From NCBI GenBank assembly GCA_030152565.1, contig JASLJE010000009.1:1-63371 (forward strand): a DNA stretch of 63,371 bases, given 5' to 3'. The translations under genes were made by a program, and so were the position numbers. The DNA comes from Peptoniphilaceae bacterium. GTDB lineage: Bacteria > Bacillota > Clostridia > Tissierellales > Peptoniphilaceae. The notes under the pieces are model-generated. The model did not search any database and was not told where the DNA came from. It saw only the letters and a list, made by a program, of their open reading frames with translations. Every line of letters begins with the position of its first letter. The first letter of the stretch is position 1. Below are positions 1-7,748 of this stretch, piece after piece.

Positions 1-30
1 CCCTGGCCTCTTCTATCTTCTTAAATAACT

Positions 31-603
31 TTAAAACTTTCTACTTCCTGGCTTAACTACTCCCAGCCCTTCTTTACATAGAGGGCAAGTTTCCTTATCA
101 TAACTATTTATTTCCAAGTCTATAGCTGAATAAATAGGATAGTCAATCTTTGATCTATCACTCCTATTAGCCAGACAGGCTAAACCTAAAACTTCAGCCC
201 CGTGCTCTTCTAAAACCTTAATGGTTTCTAGGGATGATTTTCCTGTAGTTATAACGTCTTCTATAACTAGGACTCTTTCTCCCTTTTCTATTTCAAAGCC
301 CCTTCTTAGGGTCATTTCATTATTTTCTCTTTCTGTAAAGATAGCAGGTACTCCCAATTGTCTTCCCACCTCATAGGCTATTACGATTCCACCCATGGCA
401 GGTCCTACCACCTTGTCTACTTGAATATCTTCCTGTCTTAATTGTCTTACTATCTCTTCTACCACTATGGCAGCCTTGTCAGGATATTGTAAAAGCTTGG
501 CACATTGAACATAGCCATCGCTGTGCTTACCTGAAGATAATAAGAAGTGGCCCTTTAATAAGGCCTTAGTGTCCACCAATAAATCATATACTACTTTAGT
601 CAT
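31..603 (-). CDS. pyrE: Orotate phosphoribosyltransferase
   Basis: PyrE joins orotate to PRPP to give OMP, the fifth step of UMP synthesis, in the cytoplasm. The PRPP-binding signature VLVIEDVITTGKSS lies at about residues 111-124, and a flexible-loop segment rich in charged residues (ERENNEMTLRRG) lies just before it. The protein is 190 aa, usual for the family, and ends in a CPLC-containing tail. The ATG is preceded by AGGAGGAG. It is the last gene of the pyr operon, 11 nt after pyrD. No terminator is visible in the 30 bases left in the window. The call is secure from motifs and operon context. Confidence 0.97.
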   Translation of the reverse strand: MTKVVYDLLVDTKALLKGHFLLSSGKHSDGYVQCAKLLQYPDKAAIVVEEIVRQLRQEDIQVDKVVGPAMGGIVIAYEVGRQLGVPAIFTERENNEMTLRRGFEIEKGERVLVIEDVITTGKSSLETIKVLEEHGAEVLGLACLANRSDRSKIDYPIYSAIDLEINSYDKETCPLCKEGLGVVKPGSRKF

Positions 604-614
604 CTCTACTCCTC

Positions 615-1511
615 CTAGATAATTCCTCTAATTTCATCCAAACTCTTAATGTTTTCTTTTAACATAAAGTCTTCTATTCCCTCAATTATTTCCATGGAAA
701 CATTGGGATTTACAAAGTTTGCCGTTCCCACCTGAATGGCTGTTGCCCCTGCCATGATAAACTCTAAGGCATCCTCATAGTTTGATATGCCTCCCAGGCC
801 TACAATTGGTATGTCTACTGCGTGATAGACTTCATTTACCATTCTTAAGGCTATAGGCTTTATGGCTGGTCCTGATAGTCCCGCAGTCTTATTGTCAAAG
901 ACAGGTTCTCTCTTATGGATGTCTATGGCCAGGGCATTAAAGGTATTTACTAAGGATAGGGCGTCTGCTCCTGCCTTTTCCACAGCCTTGGCCATCTCTA
1001 CAATGTTTTCCGCATTGGGAGAAAGCTTAACCATAAGAATTTTATCTGTATGTTTTCTTACTTCACTTACAACTATTTCTGCACTTTCACACTGGATTCC
1101 AAAGGCCATGCCGCCTTCCTTAACATTGGGACAGGATATATTTAGCTCTATAATATTTATATCTGTCTTGTCTATCAGCTTTACCGCCTCTATGTATTGG
1201 TCCAAGTTATTGCCCCCAATATTGGCTATAATTTCCGTATCATAGTTTTTCATAATAGGTAGGCCATACTTAATAAAACTTTCCACTGAAGGATTTTGTA
1301 GGCCTATACTATTCATAAGCCCAGCAGGTGTTTCATGAAGTCTTATCCCCTTATTGCCCTCCTTGGCATAAAGGGTAAGGCCCTTGGTAGATATGCCTCC
1401 CAGCCTATCCAAATCTACAAAATCCTTGTATTCATGGCCAAATCCAAAGGTACCTGAAGCTGTTATAACTGGATTTTTTAGTTTAATACCACATAAGTCT
1501 ACTTCCATCAT
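615..1511 (-). CDS. pyrD: Dihydroorotate dehydrogenase B, catalytic subunit
   Basis: The FMN subunit of class 1B dihydroorotate dehydrogenase oxidises dihydroorotate to orotate and passes electrons to PyrK and then NAD+. The active-site loop NISCPN carries the catalytic Cys of class 1 enzymes. The C-terminal IVGLGGISNYEDALEF and GATAIQVGTA segments form the FMN phosphate site. Length is 298 aa, normal for the family. The start ATG overlaps the pyrK stop by 4 nt and sits 10 nt after GGGGAGG; a second ATG follows directly, so the first Met may be skipped. The adjoining pyrK indicates the NAD-dependent 1B form rather than the fumarate-dependent 1A form. Confidence 0.96.
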   Translation of the reverse strand: MMEVDLCGIKLKNPVITASGTFGFGHEYKDFVDLDRLGGISTKGLTLYAKEGNKGIRLHETPAGLMNSIGLQNPSVESFIKYGLPIMKNYDTEIIANIGGNNLDQYIEAVKLIDKTDINIIELNISCPNVKEGGMAFGIQCESAEIVVSEVRKHTDKILMVKLSPNAENIVEMAKAVEKAGADALSLVNTFNALAIDIHKREPVFDNKTAGLSGPAIKPIALRMVNEVYHAVDIPIVGLGGISNYEDALEFIMAGATAIQVGTANFVNPNVSMEIIEGIEDFMLKENIKSLDEIRGII

Positions 1512-2230
1512 ATTAACAAGTCCTCCCCTTTAAATATTGGTCCTTCCTTGCAGACCCTCTTCATGCCAGCTTTTGTTTCCACTGTACAGCCTAGGCAGGC
1601 TCCCAGTCCGCAAGCCATTCTGGCTTCTAGGGACAGGTAAAGATCTGCCTTCTTATTTTTTTCCTTTAGGCTCTTTAACATGGCCATAGGTCCACAGGCA
1701 TAAATTTCATCATAGAGATCATAGTCTATATGGTCTACTATATAGCCAGATAGGTTTTCATCTTCTTTTTCTGTAGCTATATAAAGCTTGTCTGCCTCTT
1801 TTCTAAAGTCTTCAACCAGGTAGGGATCCTCCCTAAAGCCTAAATAAATATCCGGCTTTTGACCTAGGGATTTGGCAAAGTATAAAAGAGGAGCTATTCC
1901 TATTCCTCCACCTACTATGGCCACCTTCTTATCAGTCTTTGGAAAGGCATTGCCTAAGGGTCCAAAAAGTTTTATAGAATCCTTTAAGCTGGAAAACTCC
2001 TTGGTTCCCCTTCCCACTACTGCATAGAGAAAGGATATGGTCTTATTTTTTTCATCCACATCATAAATACTGATGGGCCTGGAAAGCAGATAGGAAGGAT
2101 CTTCACTTCTAAGCATGTAAAATTGGCCAGGCTCACCTGTAAAGTCTCCCTTTACCTTCATCAGGTAAATGTTTTTTTCTATCTCTATATTTTCCAGGAT
2201 TTCTCCCTTTCTATAAGCCTTATTCGCCAT
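1508..2230 (-). CDS. pyrK: Dihydroorotate dehydrogenase B, electron transfer subunit
   Basis: PyrK carries FAD and a [2Fe-2S] cluster and moves electrons from PyrD to NAD+. It shows the ferredoxin-reductase-like order: FAD-binding beta-barrel with LLSRPISIYD, a nucleotide site VAIVGGGIGIAPLLYF, and the C-terminal cluster motif CGLGACLGC followed by a fourth Cys in KRVCKEGP. I chose the ATG at 2230 (240 aa). A GTG three codons upstream is possible, but it lies within the sequence that would serve as the weak Shine-Dalgarno. The gene overlaps the end of pyrF by 11 nt and pyrD by 4 nt, which suggests translational coupling. Confidence 0.95.
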   Translation of the reverse strand: MANKAYRKGEILENIEIEKNIYLMKVKGDFTGEPGQFYMLRSEDPSYLLSRPISIYDVDEKNKTISFLYAVVGRGTKEFSSLKDSIKLFGPLGNAFPKTDKKVAIVGGGIGIAPLLYFAKSLGQKPDIYLGFREDPYLVEDFRKEADKLYIATEKEDENLSGYIVDHIDYDLYDEIYACGPMAMLKSLKEKNKKADLYLSLEARMACGLGACLGCTVETKAGMKRVCKEGPIFKGEDLLI

Positions 2231-3068
2231 AGATATCACTTCTCATCTTTAAGACAGCCTCTCTTGCTGCCGGTCCCACCTTCATGTCTTCATAATTTTG
2301 ATAGGCCTTAATTATTCCTCTAGATGAGTTTACTATGCCCCCATTAAAGTCATTAAGATACCTTCTAATATCCTCAGCTGAAGCTCCTTGAGCCCCATAG
2401 CCTGGTATTAGGAAAAATGAATCCTTATATCTATTTCTTATCTCATCAATCTCATCACTATGGGTTCCACCTACTACTAGGCTCAGGGCAGAATAACCTG
2501 ACTTACCCCTATAGTTTTTCCCCATTTCATTAAGCTTGTCTCCTATGTGGTAGTAAAGGTGTTCTCCCTCATAGTCTAGATATTCTATATCCTTGGCTCC
2601 TGGGTTGGAAGTTCTCAGTAGGACAAAAACTCCTTTTTCTCCACTTTCTAAATATGGTAGATAGGGTGTTATACTATCAAAGCCCATATAGGGATTAAGG
2701 GTTATAAAGTCAACTTCAAAGTCTCCACTAAAGTGGGCTTTACCATACTCCTTGGCTGTTGCTGCAATGTCTCCTCTTTTAACATCCCCTATGGTAAGGC
2801 AGTCTTTTTTTCTTAAATAATCCAAGGTCTTCTTATAGGCAACCATACCATCTAGGCCATTGGCCTCATAGTAGGCAATTTGTAGCTTGTAAATTGCTGT
2901 AATGTCGTGGGTGCTATCTATAATTTCCTTGTTAAATTGGAAAAGCTGCTCAGAAACTTCCTTGTATTCTTCCTTGATATAGGCTGGTACATAGTCCAAA
3001 CTTGTATCTAGTCCAACACAAACAAAGCCTAATTTTTCTACTTTTTCATATAATCTATCTATTATCAT
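2220..3068 (-). CDS. pyrF: Orotidine 5'-phosphate decarboxylase (long type)
   Basis: PyrF decarboxylates OMP to UMP, the last step of the pathway. The catalytic Lys/Asp pair is in GDVKRGDIAATAKEY, and a phosphate-binding loop follows at SALSLVVGGTHSDE with a late FFLIPGYGAQG. At 282 aa it belongs to the longer type 2 group, about 40-50 aa longer than the E. coli-like form. The start codon follows TAGGAGATAGAT, which overlaps the end of pyrC. It is the fourth gene of the operon and overlaps pyrK. Confidence 0.96.
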   Translation of the reverse strand: MIIDRLYEKVEKLGFVCVGLDTSLDYVPAYIKEEYKEVSEQLFQFNKEIIDSTHDITAIYKLQIAYYEANGLDGMVAYKKTLDYLRKKDCLTIGDVKRGDIAATAKEYGKAHFSGDFEVDFITLNPYMGFDSITPYLPYLESGEKGVFVLLRTSNPGAKDIEYLDYEGEHLYYHIGDKLNEMGKNYRGKSGYSALSLVVGGTHSDEIDEIRNRYKDSFFLIPGYGAQGASAEDIRRYLNDFNGGIVNSSRGIIKAYQNYEDMKVGPAAREAVLKMRSDIYGE

Positions 3069-3070
3069 AT

Positions 3071-4252
3071 CTATCTCCTATACTTTAATTCGCCTAGTCT
3101 ATAGGTCTCTAATATCATTCCCTTAAATACCATGTCTATAAATGGTGAATTATGGCTCTTTGATTCTATCTCATCTTCTACAAACTTATATTCCTTGTCC
3201 AAGTCTACTATGGCAAAGTCAGCCTGGTAGCCCTCTTCTACTAGCCCCTTCTTATGGCCCAAGATCCTAGCTGGTCTCTCGCTCATAATCTCAACTAGCT
3301 TATGGATGGAAACCTTATTTTTCCCAACCAAGGTTGTATAGGCTATAGGAAAGGCTGATTCCAAACCTACCATGCCTGGACTTCCCTTGGCCTTGTCTTC
3401 TTCAGAGTGGGGAGCATGATCTGTAGCTATAGCATCCACTGTCCCATCCTTTATGGCCTCAATTATAGCTCTTATATCTTCATCAGTCCTAATAGGAGGA
3501 TTTACCCTATAGTCTGAGTTGGATAAAAGAATATGGTGGGGAGTTACCTCACAAGTAACCTCTATCCCATTTTTCTTTCCCTGTCTTATGGCTTCTATAC
3601 TATCCTTAGTACTTACATGGGAAAAATGAACCTTGGCTCCAGTCTTACCTGCCAGATAAACATCCCTAATGGTATGAAGGTCTTCTGCCAGTCTATAGTC
3701 AAAGGAGGAAAAATCCTTTTGCTCCTCATGTAGGGTAAGGGCAATATTTTTTTCCTTAGCCTTTAACATGGCCTGATACATAACCAGGTCTGAATAAACC
3801 CCATGGCCATCATCAGATATAAACTTAACTGTGTCGTCTATCTCATCCAAGTGGTCTAAAGTTTTCCCATCAAATCCCTTGGTTATGGTAATTACCTGTT
3901 CCACATCTATCAAATCTAATTTTTTAGCCTTGTCTTTTACGTAAGTATAAACTTCCATATTGTCACAAATAGGATTAGTGTTACCCATAAGATTTACACT
4001 GGTAAAGCCTCCCTTTAAGGCTGCCCTACTACCAGTTTCTAAATCTTCCTTATATAAGAATCCCGGGTCCCTGAAATGCGCATGTAAATCAGTAAAGGCT
4101 GGAAGAAGAACTCTCTTGTCTCCTTCTATCACCTGACAGTCATAGTCTAGGTTTTTGCCCACTTCTTTAATCATTCCATCTACCACATACACATCCAATA
4201 GTTCATCTTTGGAACTATCTATAACTCTAAAATTCTTAAATATTTTTTCCAT
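3071..4252 (-). CDS. pyrC: Dihydroorotase
   Basis: This zinc amidohydrolase closes carbamoyl-aspartate to dihydroorotate (third step). The metal-binding motif DLHAHFRDPG is near residue 55, a Lys in a KGGFTSV-like segment comes before GNTNP, further His ligands are in FSHVS and TLHEE, and the catalytic ATDHAPHS motif is near residue 280. Length is 393 aa, typical of class I dihydroorotases. Its ATG shares one base with the pyrI stop (TAATG) and follows GGAGG inside pyrI, a standard coupling arrangement. Confidence 0.96.
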   Translation of the reverse strand: MEKIFKNFRVIDSSKDELLDVYVVDGMIKEVGKNLDYDCQVIEGDKRVLLPAFTDLHAHFRDPGFLYKEDLETGSRAALKGGFTSVNLMGNTNPICDNMEVYTYVKDKAKKLDLIDVEQVITITKGFDGKTLDHLDEIDDTVKFISDDGHGVYSDLVMYQAMLKAKEKNIALTLHEEQKDFSSFDYRLAEDLHTIRDVYLAGKTGAKVHFSHVSTKDSIEAIRQGKKNGIEVTCEVTPHHILLSNSDYRVNPPIRTDEDIRAIIEAIKDGTVDAIATDHAPHSEEDKAKGSPGMVGLESAFPIAYTTLVGKNKVSIHKLVEIMSERPARILGHKKGLVEEGYQADFAIVDLDKEYKFVEDEIESKSHNSPFIDMVFKGMILETYRLGELKYRR

Positions 4253-4680
4253 TATTCCTCCACGCCGTAAAAGTGATCACAATAATCACACTTATAAGTT
4301 TTTGTACTGCTGTCCACCAGGGAAAATTTACTCTTTACATCCCTCTCTACTACTGATATACATTTAGGATTGGTACACTGAAGCTTGCCTTCCACATATT
4401 CAGGTAGGGTTATATGGATCTTATTTACTATCTTTTCGTCTTCAATTACATTCACTGTAACATTTGAATCTATTATACCTATGGCAGTTAGGTCCAAGTC
4501 TATCTCATCTTCTATCTTGATCATGTCCTTTCTGCCTTGTTTTTTACTTTCTGCATTCATGATTAAGGCCACCCTGTAGTCAGCCTCATGTAGGCCTAGG
4601 ACCTTAAATATTTCATAGCCGTGGCCTGGTTTTATATGGTCTAAAACTATTCCTTTTTTTATACTATTTATGCTTAACAT
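4252..4680 (-). CDS. pyrI: Aspartate carbamoyltransferase regulatory subunit
   Basis: PyrI binds nucleotide effectors and pairs with PyrB in an ATCase complex. The N-terminal allosteric domain begins MLSINSIKKGIVLDHI. The C-terminal zinc domain has the four expected cysteines as CTNPKC and CDYC. Length is 142 aa, slightly shorter than the E. coli chain (about 153). It overlaps the end of pyrB by 17 nt and has GGGGG 9 nt before the ATG. Its presence means this Firmicute uses the allosteric holoenzyme form of ATCase, not the free trimer of Bacillus. Confidence 0.95.
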   Translation of the reverse strand: MLSINSIKKGIVLDHIKPGHGYEIFKVLGLHEADYRVALIMNAESKKQGRKDMIKIEDEIDLDLTAIGIIDSNVTVNVIEDEKIVNKIHITLPEYVEGKLQCTNPKCISVVERDVKSKFSLVDSSTKTYKCDYCDHFYGVEE

Positions 4681-5605
4681 CTTTATCTACCCCCATTATT
4701 TTTGCAAGTAAGGACATTCTCACATACATGCCGTATTTGGCTTGTTTGAAGTATAGGGCCCTTGGATCCTGGTCTACTTCCTTGGCTATTTCATTCACCC
4801 TTGGTAGGGGATGAAGGATGGCCAAGTCTTTTTTGGCATTTTCTAATTTTTCCAAGTCTAAGATATAGGTGTCTTTTAACCTTTCATAGTCTGTATAGGA
4901 TGAGAATCTTTCCCTTTGAACCCTGGTCATATAAAGTATATCTAGTTCATCCATAACCTCTTCCATGGTTTGAACTTCTCTAAACTTAATATTGTTGGCC
5001 ATAAGGACCTGTTCTCTAATGTAGGATGGAATTTTTAACTCATCTGGTGAAATTAAAATGAATTCATTGCCTGGAAACCTTGATAAGGTGGCAATTAATG
5101 AGTGAACTGTTCTACCGTATTTTAAGTCTCCGCAAAGGCCTATTTTCATATCGGTAAGTCTTTTCTTTTCTTCTGTAATAGTAAGTAGGTCTGTTAGTGT
5201 TTGAGTTGGATGTTGATGACCACCATCACCAGCATTGATAATCGGTACATCTGCAAATTCTGATGCCAACTTAGCTGATCCTTCATTAGGATGTCTCATA
5301 GCTATAACATCAGTATATTGGGATACTGTCTTAACCGTGTCAGTTAAACATTCCCCCTTTGCCGTTGAATTGTTTTGCGTTCCAGAGAAACCAACAACTT
5401 TTCCACCTAATCTCTTCATGGCAGATTCAAAACTTAATTTAGTTCTGGTTGAAGGCTCAAAAAAAAGAGTCCCTAGTAATTTTCCATCAGCAATATGAGA
5501 AAAATCATTTGGACTCTTTAAAATATCTTGTGCATATTTAATTATTTCTAGTAACTCTTCGTTTGTCAGGTCGTTCGTACTTATTAATGACTTGTTTTTT
5601 AACAT
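4664..5605 (-). CDS. pyrB: Aspartate carbamoyltransferase catalytic subunit
   Basis: PyrB makes carbamoyl-aspartate, the committed step of pyrimidine synthesis. The carbamoyl-phosphate motif FEPSTRTKLSFE is at about residues 48-59, with HPTQTLTDLL and a late HPLPR motif. I start it at the ATG at 5605 (313 aa): AAGGAG lies 9 nt upstream, whereas a TTG at 5614 would abut that Shine-Dalgarno directly. The gene opens the pyr block. The 62-nt gap before it contains a long hairpin that pairs the ribosome-binding site. No pyrR or carAB is in the window. Confidence 0.96.
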   Translation of the reverse strand: MLKNKSLISTNDLTNEELLEIIKYAQDILKSPNDFSHIADGKLLGTLFFEPSTRTKLSFESAMKRLGGKVVGFSGTQNNSTAKGECLTDTVKTVSQYTDVIAMRHPNEGSAKLASEFADVPIINAGDGGHQHPTQTLTDLLTITEEKKRLTDMKIGLCGDLKYGRTVHSLIATLSRFPGNEFILISPDELKIPSYIREQVLMANNIKFREVQTMEEVMDELDILYMTRVQRERFSSYTDYERLKDTYILDLEKLENAKKDLAILHPLPRVNEIAKEVDQDPRALYFKQAKYGMYVRMSLLAKIMGVDKDVKHK

Positions 5606-5616
5606 TCCAATCAACT

Positions 5617-5656
5617 CCTTTTTTATATCTGTATAAGCTTAACAGATAAAAAAAGG
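5617..5656 (-). promoter_or_regulatory. Hairpin sequestering the pyrB ribosome-binding site
   Basis: An inverted repeat pairs 5642-5656 with 5617-5632 (15-16 nt arms, a 1x2 internal mismatch, 9-nt loop). On the transcript the downstream arm includes the AAAAGG part of the pyrB Shine-Dalgarno. No U-run follows, so it does not look like a simple intrinsic terminator of the upstream gene. It may hold down pyrB translation or act as an RNA processing site. Seen directly; function inferred. Confidence 0.55.
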
Positions 5657-5667
5657 AATGTCAACTC

Positions 5668-6789
5668 TTAATTATATTCATTGTGAATCTGATCAATAAT
5701 CTCTGCTATATCTCCTATAGCCTTGTTATTACCTGTTCCATCCTCATTTACATAGTTGGTAAACATGGCAAAACCATAAGGATTGGCTCCATAAACTATA
5801 CCTATATCTCCAAAGATTGGATCAAAAAGTCCTACCTTGTGGGCTATTTCTGACTTGTCCTTAATAAGTCTTACATAAAGATTATCGTGGACAGTATTTT
5901 TCATATTGTCTATTAACTTTGGATAATTAGCCTTGTTCTTTTCCAAGTAAACAACTGCCTTTAAAGAGTCTTCAGCATTTATCATATTCTCTTCATCTAT
6001 AAAAACATCATATTTTTCCTTAATAAGGTCTCTAAAGAACTGGCCTGAAGTCCTATTAATAACATCTATCAAAAGATTAGTTGCTATATTATCACTTTCC
6101 CTAATGGAAAGTTCTACTAGTTTTTCTAAAGTATAGCTGGTGCCCACAGGGTCATTTTGTATAAGTCCTGTTCCCCCTTCATAAAAACCTGAAACATACT
6201 GTACTGGATCTGACCAGTCCAAGGCTCCCTCATTTACCATATCCGTTATAGTCATAGCTATAGGTACCTTAACAGTGGATGCTGCATAAAACATCTTTTT
6301 TTCATTGTAGAAATAATAGGTGTTTTTATTAAAGTCATAGTAGGCAAAGCCCATATCGTCCTTGTCCAACTTATTTTCACTTAAGTACTTTTCTATGGCC
6401 CTGTCATACCTGTACTTTCTACTTACCTTATTCCTATCCACCATCTTGTTTTTAGCATCTTCCAAGTATATGTAATTGTCATTTACATACTTTAGATTCT
6501 TATAGTATTCGCTTTCTTCTGCGTATCTGGCTGCTGTTATAGCCTTATACTTCTTTATCTGGTTGGCTTTTTTCCTATTTTTAACAAAAATTGATATAAG
6601 AACAAAAAGTCCTATTAAGAGAATTATCAGGCCTATCTCATACTTTAACTTTTTCTTTCTCTTTTCAGCCCTGATCTTTCTCTTGGCCAGGTCTCTTTCC
6701 TCTTCCTTTTTCCTGTCATATCTAAGGGATTTCCTATCTGCCTTTTCCAGTGGTTTCTTTTCTTTCTTCCTAGTCTTTTTCTTTGCCAT
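5668..6789 (-). CDS. Membrane-anchored beta-lactamase-like serine hydrolase
   Basis: A class A beta-lactamase/PBP-fold protein, 373 aa. The first ~48 residues are extremely Lys/Arg rich and should be cytoplasmic. One membrane helix (about residues 50-70, IGLIILLIGLFVLISIF) follows, and the rest lies outside. Serine-hydrolase signatures are present in order: AASTVK (S-x-x-K), ESDN (S-D-N) and HKVG in place of the K-T-G box. The family (PF13354-like) includes both true beta-lactamases and housekeeping cell-wall hydrolases. A type II anchor in place of a cleaved signal peptide argues for a resident cell-wall enzyme. It lies 10 nt after msrAB and 62 nt before pyrB. Substrate unknown. Confidence 0.82.
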   Translation of the reverse strand: MAKKKTRKKEKKPLEKADRKSLRYDRKKEEERDLAKRKIRAEKRKKKLKYEIGLIILLIGLFVLISIFVKNRKKANQIKKYKAITAARYAEESEYYKNLKYVNDNYIYLEDAKNKMVDRNKVSRKYRYDRAIEKYLSENKLDKDDMGFAYYDFNKNTYYFYNEKKMFYAASTVKVPIAMTITDMVNEGALDWSDPVQYVSGFYEGGTGLIQNDPVGTSYTLEKLVELSIRESDNIATNLLIDVINRTSGQFFRDLIKEKYDVFIDEENMINAEDSLKAVVYLEKNKANYPKLIDNMKNTVHDNLYVRLIKDKSEIAHKVGLFDPIFGDIGIVYGANPYGFAMFTNYVNEDGTGNNKAIGDIAEIIDQIHNEYN

Positions 6790-6799
6790 ATTCCATCTC

Positions 6800-7738
6800 C
6801 TAGTCCAATAATATCATATAGTCTTCATAGCCTTTCTCAGCCATCTTGTCATAGGGTATAAAGTCTAGACTGGCTCCATTGATACAGTATCTAAGACCTC
6901 CTGCCTCTCTTGGTCCATCATCAAAAACGTGGCCCAGGTGGCTTTGGCCCAACTTAGACTTTACTTCCATTCTAACCATGCCATGACTATGATCTTTCCT
7001 ATAATCAATTATCTCATTGACTATGGGTTTTGTAAATGACGGCCAGCCACATCCAGCATCAAACTTATCACTTGATAGGAAAAGAGGCTGCCTAGTAATC
7101 TTATCCACATAGATTCCCTTAGCTTCTTCATCATTTAACTCGCTGGTAAAAGGTTTTTCCGTATGGGATTTTTGGGTTACCAAGTAGGATAATTCATCCA
7201 AGTCTTCCAGCCTGGCCGGGTCCAACTTATAAAGGTCGTTTTTTTCTTCCCCGTCCAAGATAGATAAATCTACATGGCAGTAGCCGCCTGGATTTTTATA
7301 TAAATAATCTTGGTGGTAGCCTTCTGCAGGCCTGTAATTTCTCACCTTATCCACTTCTAGGGCAGACTTTCTTCCAAGTTTTTCTTCCAGATCCTTAAGA
7401 GATTTTTCTATAGCCTTAAGGTCAGAAACTTTTTCATAGTAAATACCAGTCCTATACTGGACTCCCTGATCATTTCCCTGCCTATTTACAGCCAGAGGAT
7501 CTATTATCTTATAAAACTTATCTAATAAATCTTCTGTTGGTAAAATCTCACTTATATACTTAACCTTTACTACTTCTGCGTAGCCGTAAAGGCCTGAACA
7601 TACCTTCTCGTAACTTATATCATCCAACTTTTCCCCATTGGAATAGCCTGCCTCTGTATAAATAACTCCCCTCAGTCTTTTTATATAGGCCTCTACTCCC
7701 CAGAAACATCCTCCAGCCAGATATATTGTTTTAATCAT
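6800..7738 (-). CDS. msrAB: Bifunctional methionine sulfoxide reductase MsrA-MsrB fusion
   Basis: This protein reduces both S- and R-methionine sulfoxide in oxidised proteins. The N-terminal MsrA domain (about residues 1-155) opens with AGGCFWGVEAY, including the catalytic Cys. The C-terminal MsrB domain (about 170-313) has GCGWPSF and the catalytic RYCINGASL. I start it at the ATG at 7738, 5 nt after GAGAGGTGG (313 aa); an upstream in-frame ATG has no good site. It lies 10 nt after the K+/H+ antiporter and 10 nt before the serine hydrolase. MsrA-MsrB fusions are well known in Firmicutes. No signal peptide is seen, so it is cytoplasmic. Confidence 0.95.
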   Translation of the reverse strand: MIKTIYLAGGCFWGVEAYIKRLRGVIYTEAGYSNGEKLDDISYEKVCSGLYGYAEVVKVKYISEILPTEDLLDKFYKIIDPLAVNRQGNDQGVQYRTGIYYEKVSDLKAIEKSLKDLEEKLGRKSALEVDKVRNYRPAEGYHQDYLYKNPGGYCHVDLSILDGEEKNDLYKLDPARLEDLDELSYLVTQKSHTEKPFTSELNDEEAKGIYVDKITRQPLFLSSDKFDAGCGWPSFTKPIVNEIIDYRKDHSHGMVRMEVKSKLGQSHLGHVFDDGPREAGGLRYCINGASLDFIPYDKMAEKGYEDYMILLD

Positions 7739-7748
7739 ATGCCACCTC

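Noticed and set aside
862..1245. Long open frames antisense to pyrD, pyrB, addAB, pheT and other genes
   Set aside because: They lack ribosome-binding sites, overlap well-supported genes completely, and have compositions expected of shadow frames.
5606..5667. PyrR-dependent attenuator ahead of the pyr operon
   Set aside because: The hairpin lacks the PyrR-binding loop pattern and a U-run, and no pyrR gene is in the window.
5668..6789. Antibiotic-resistance beta-lactamase
   Set aside because: The S-x-x-K and S-D-N motifs fit the fold, but the membrane anchor and housekeeping context give no support for a resistance role.
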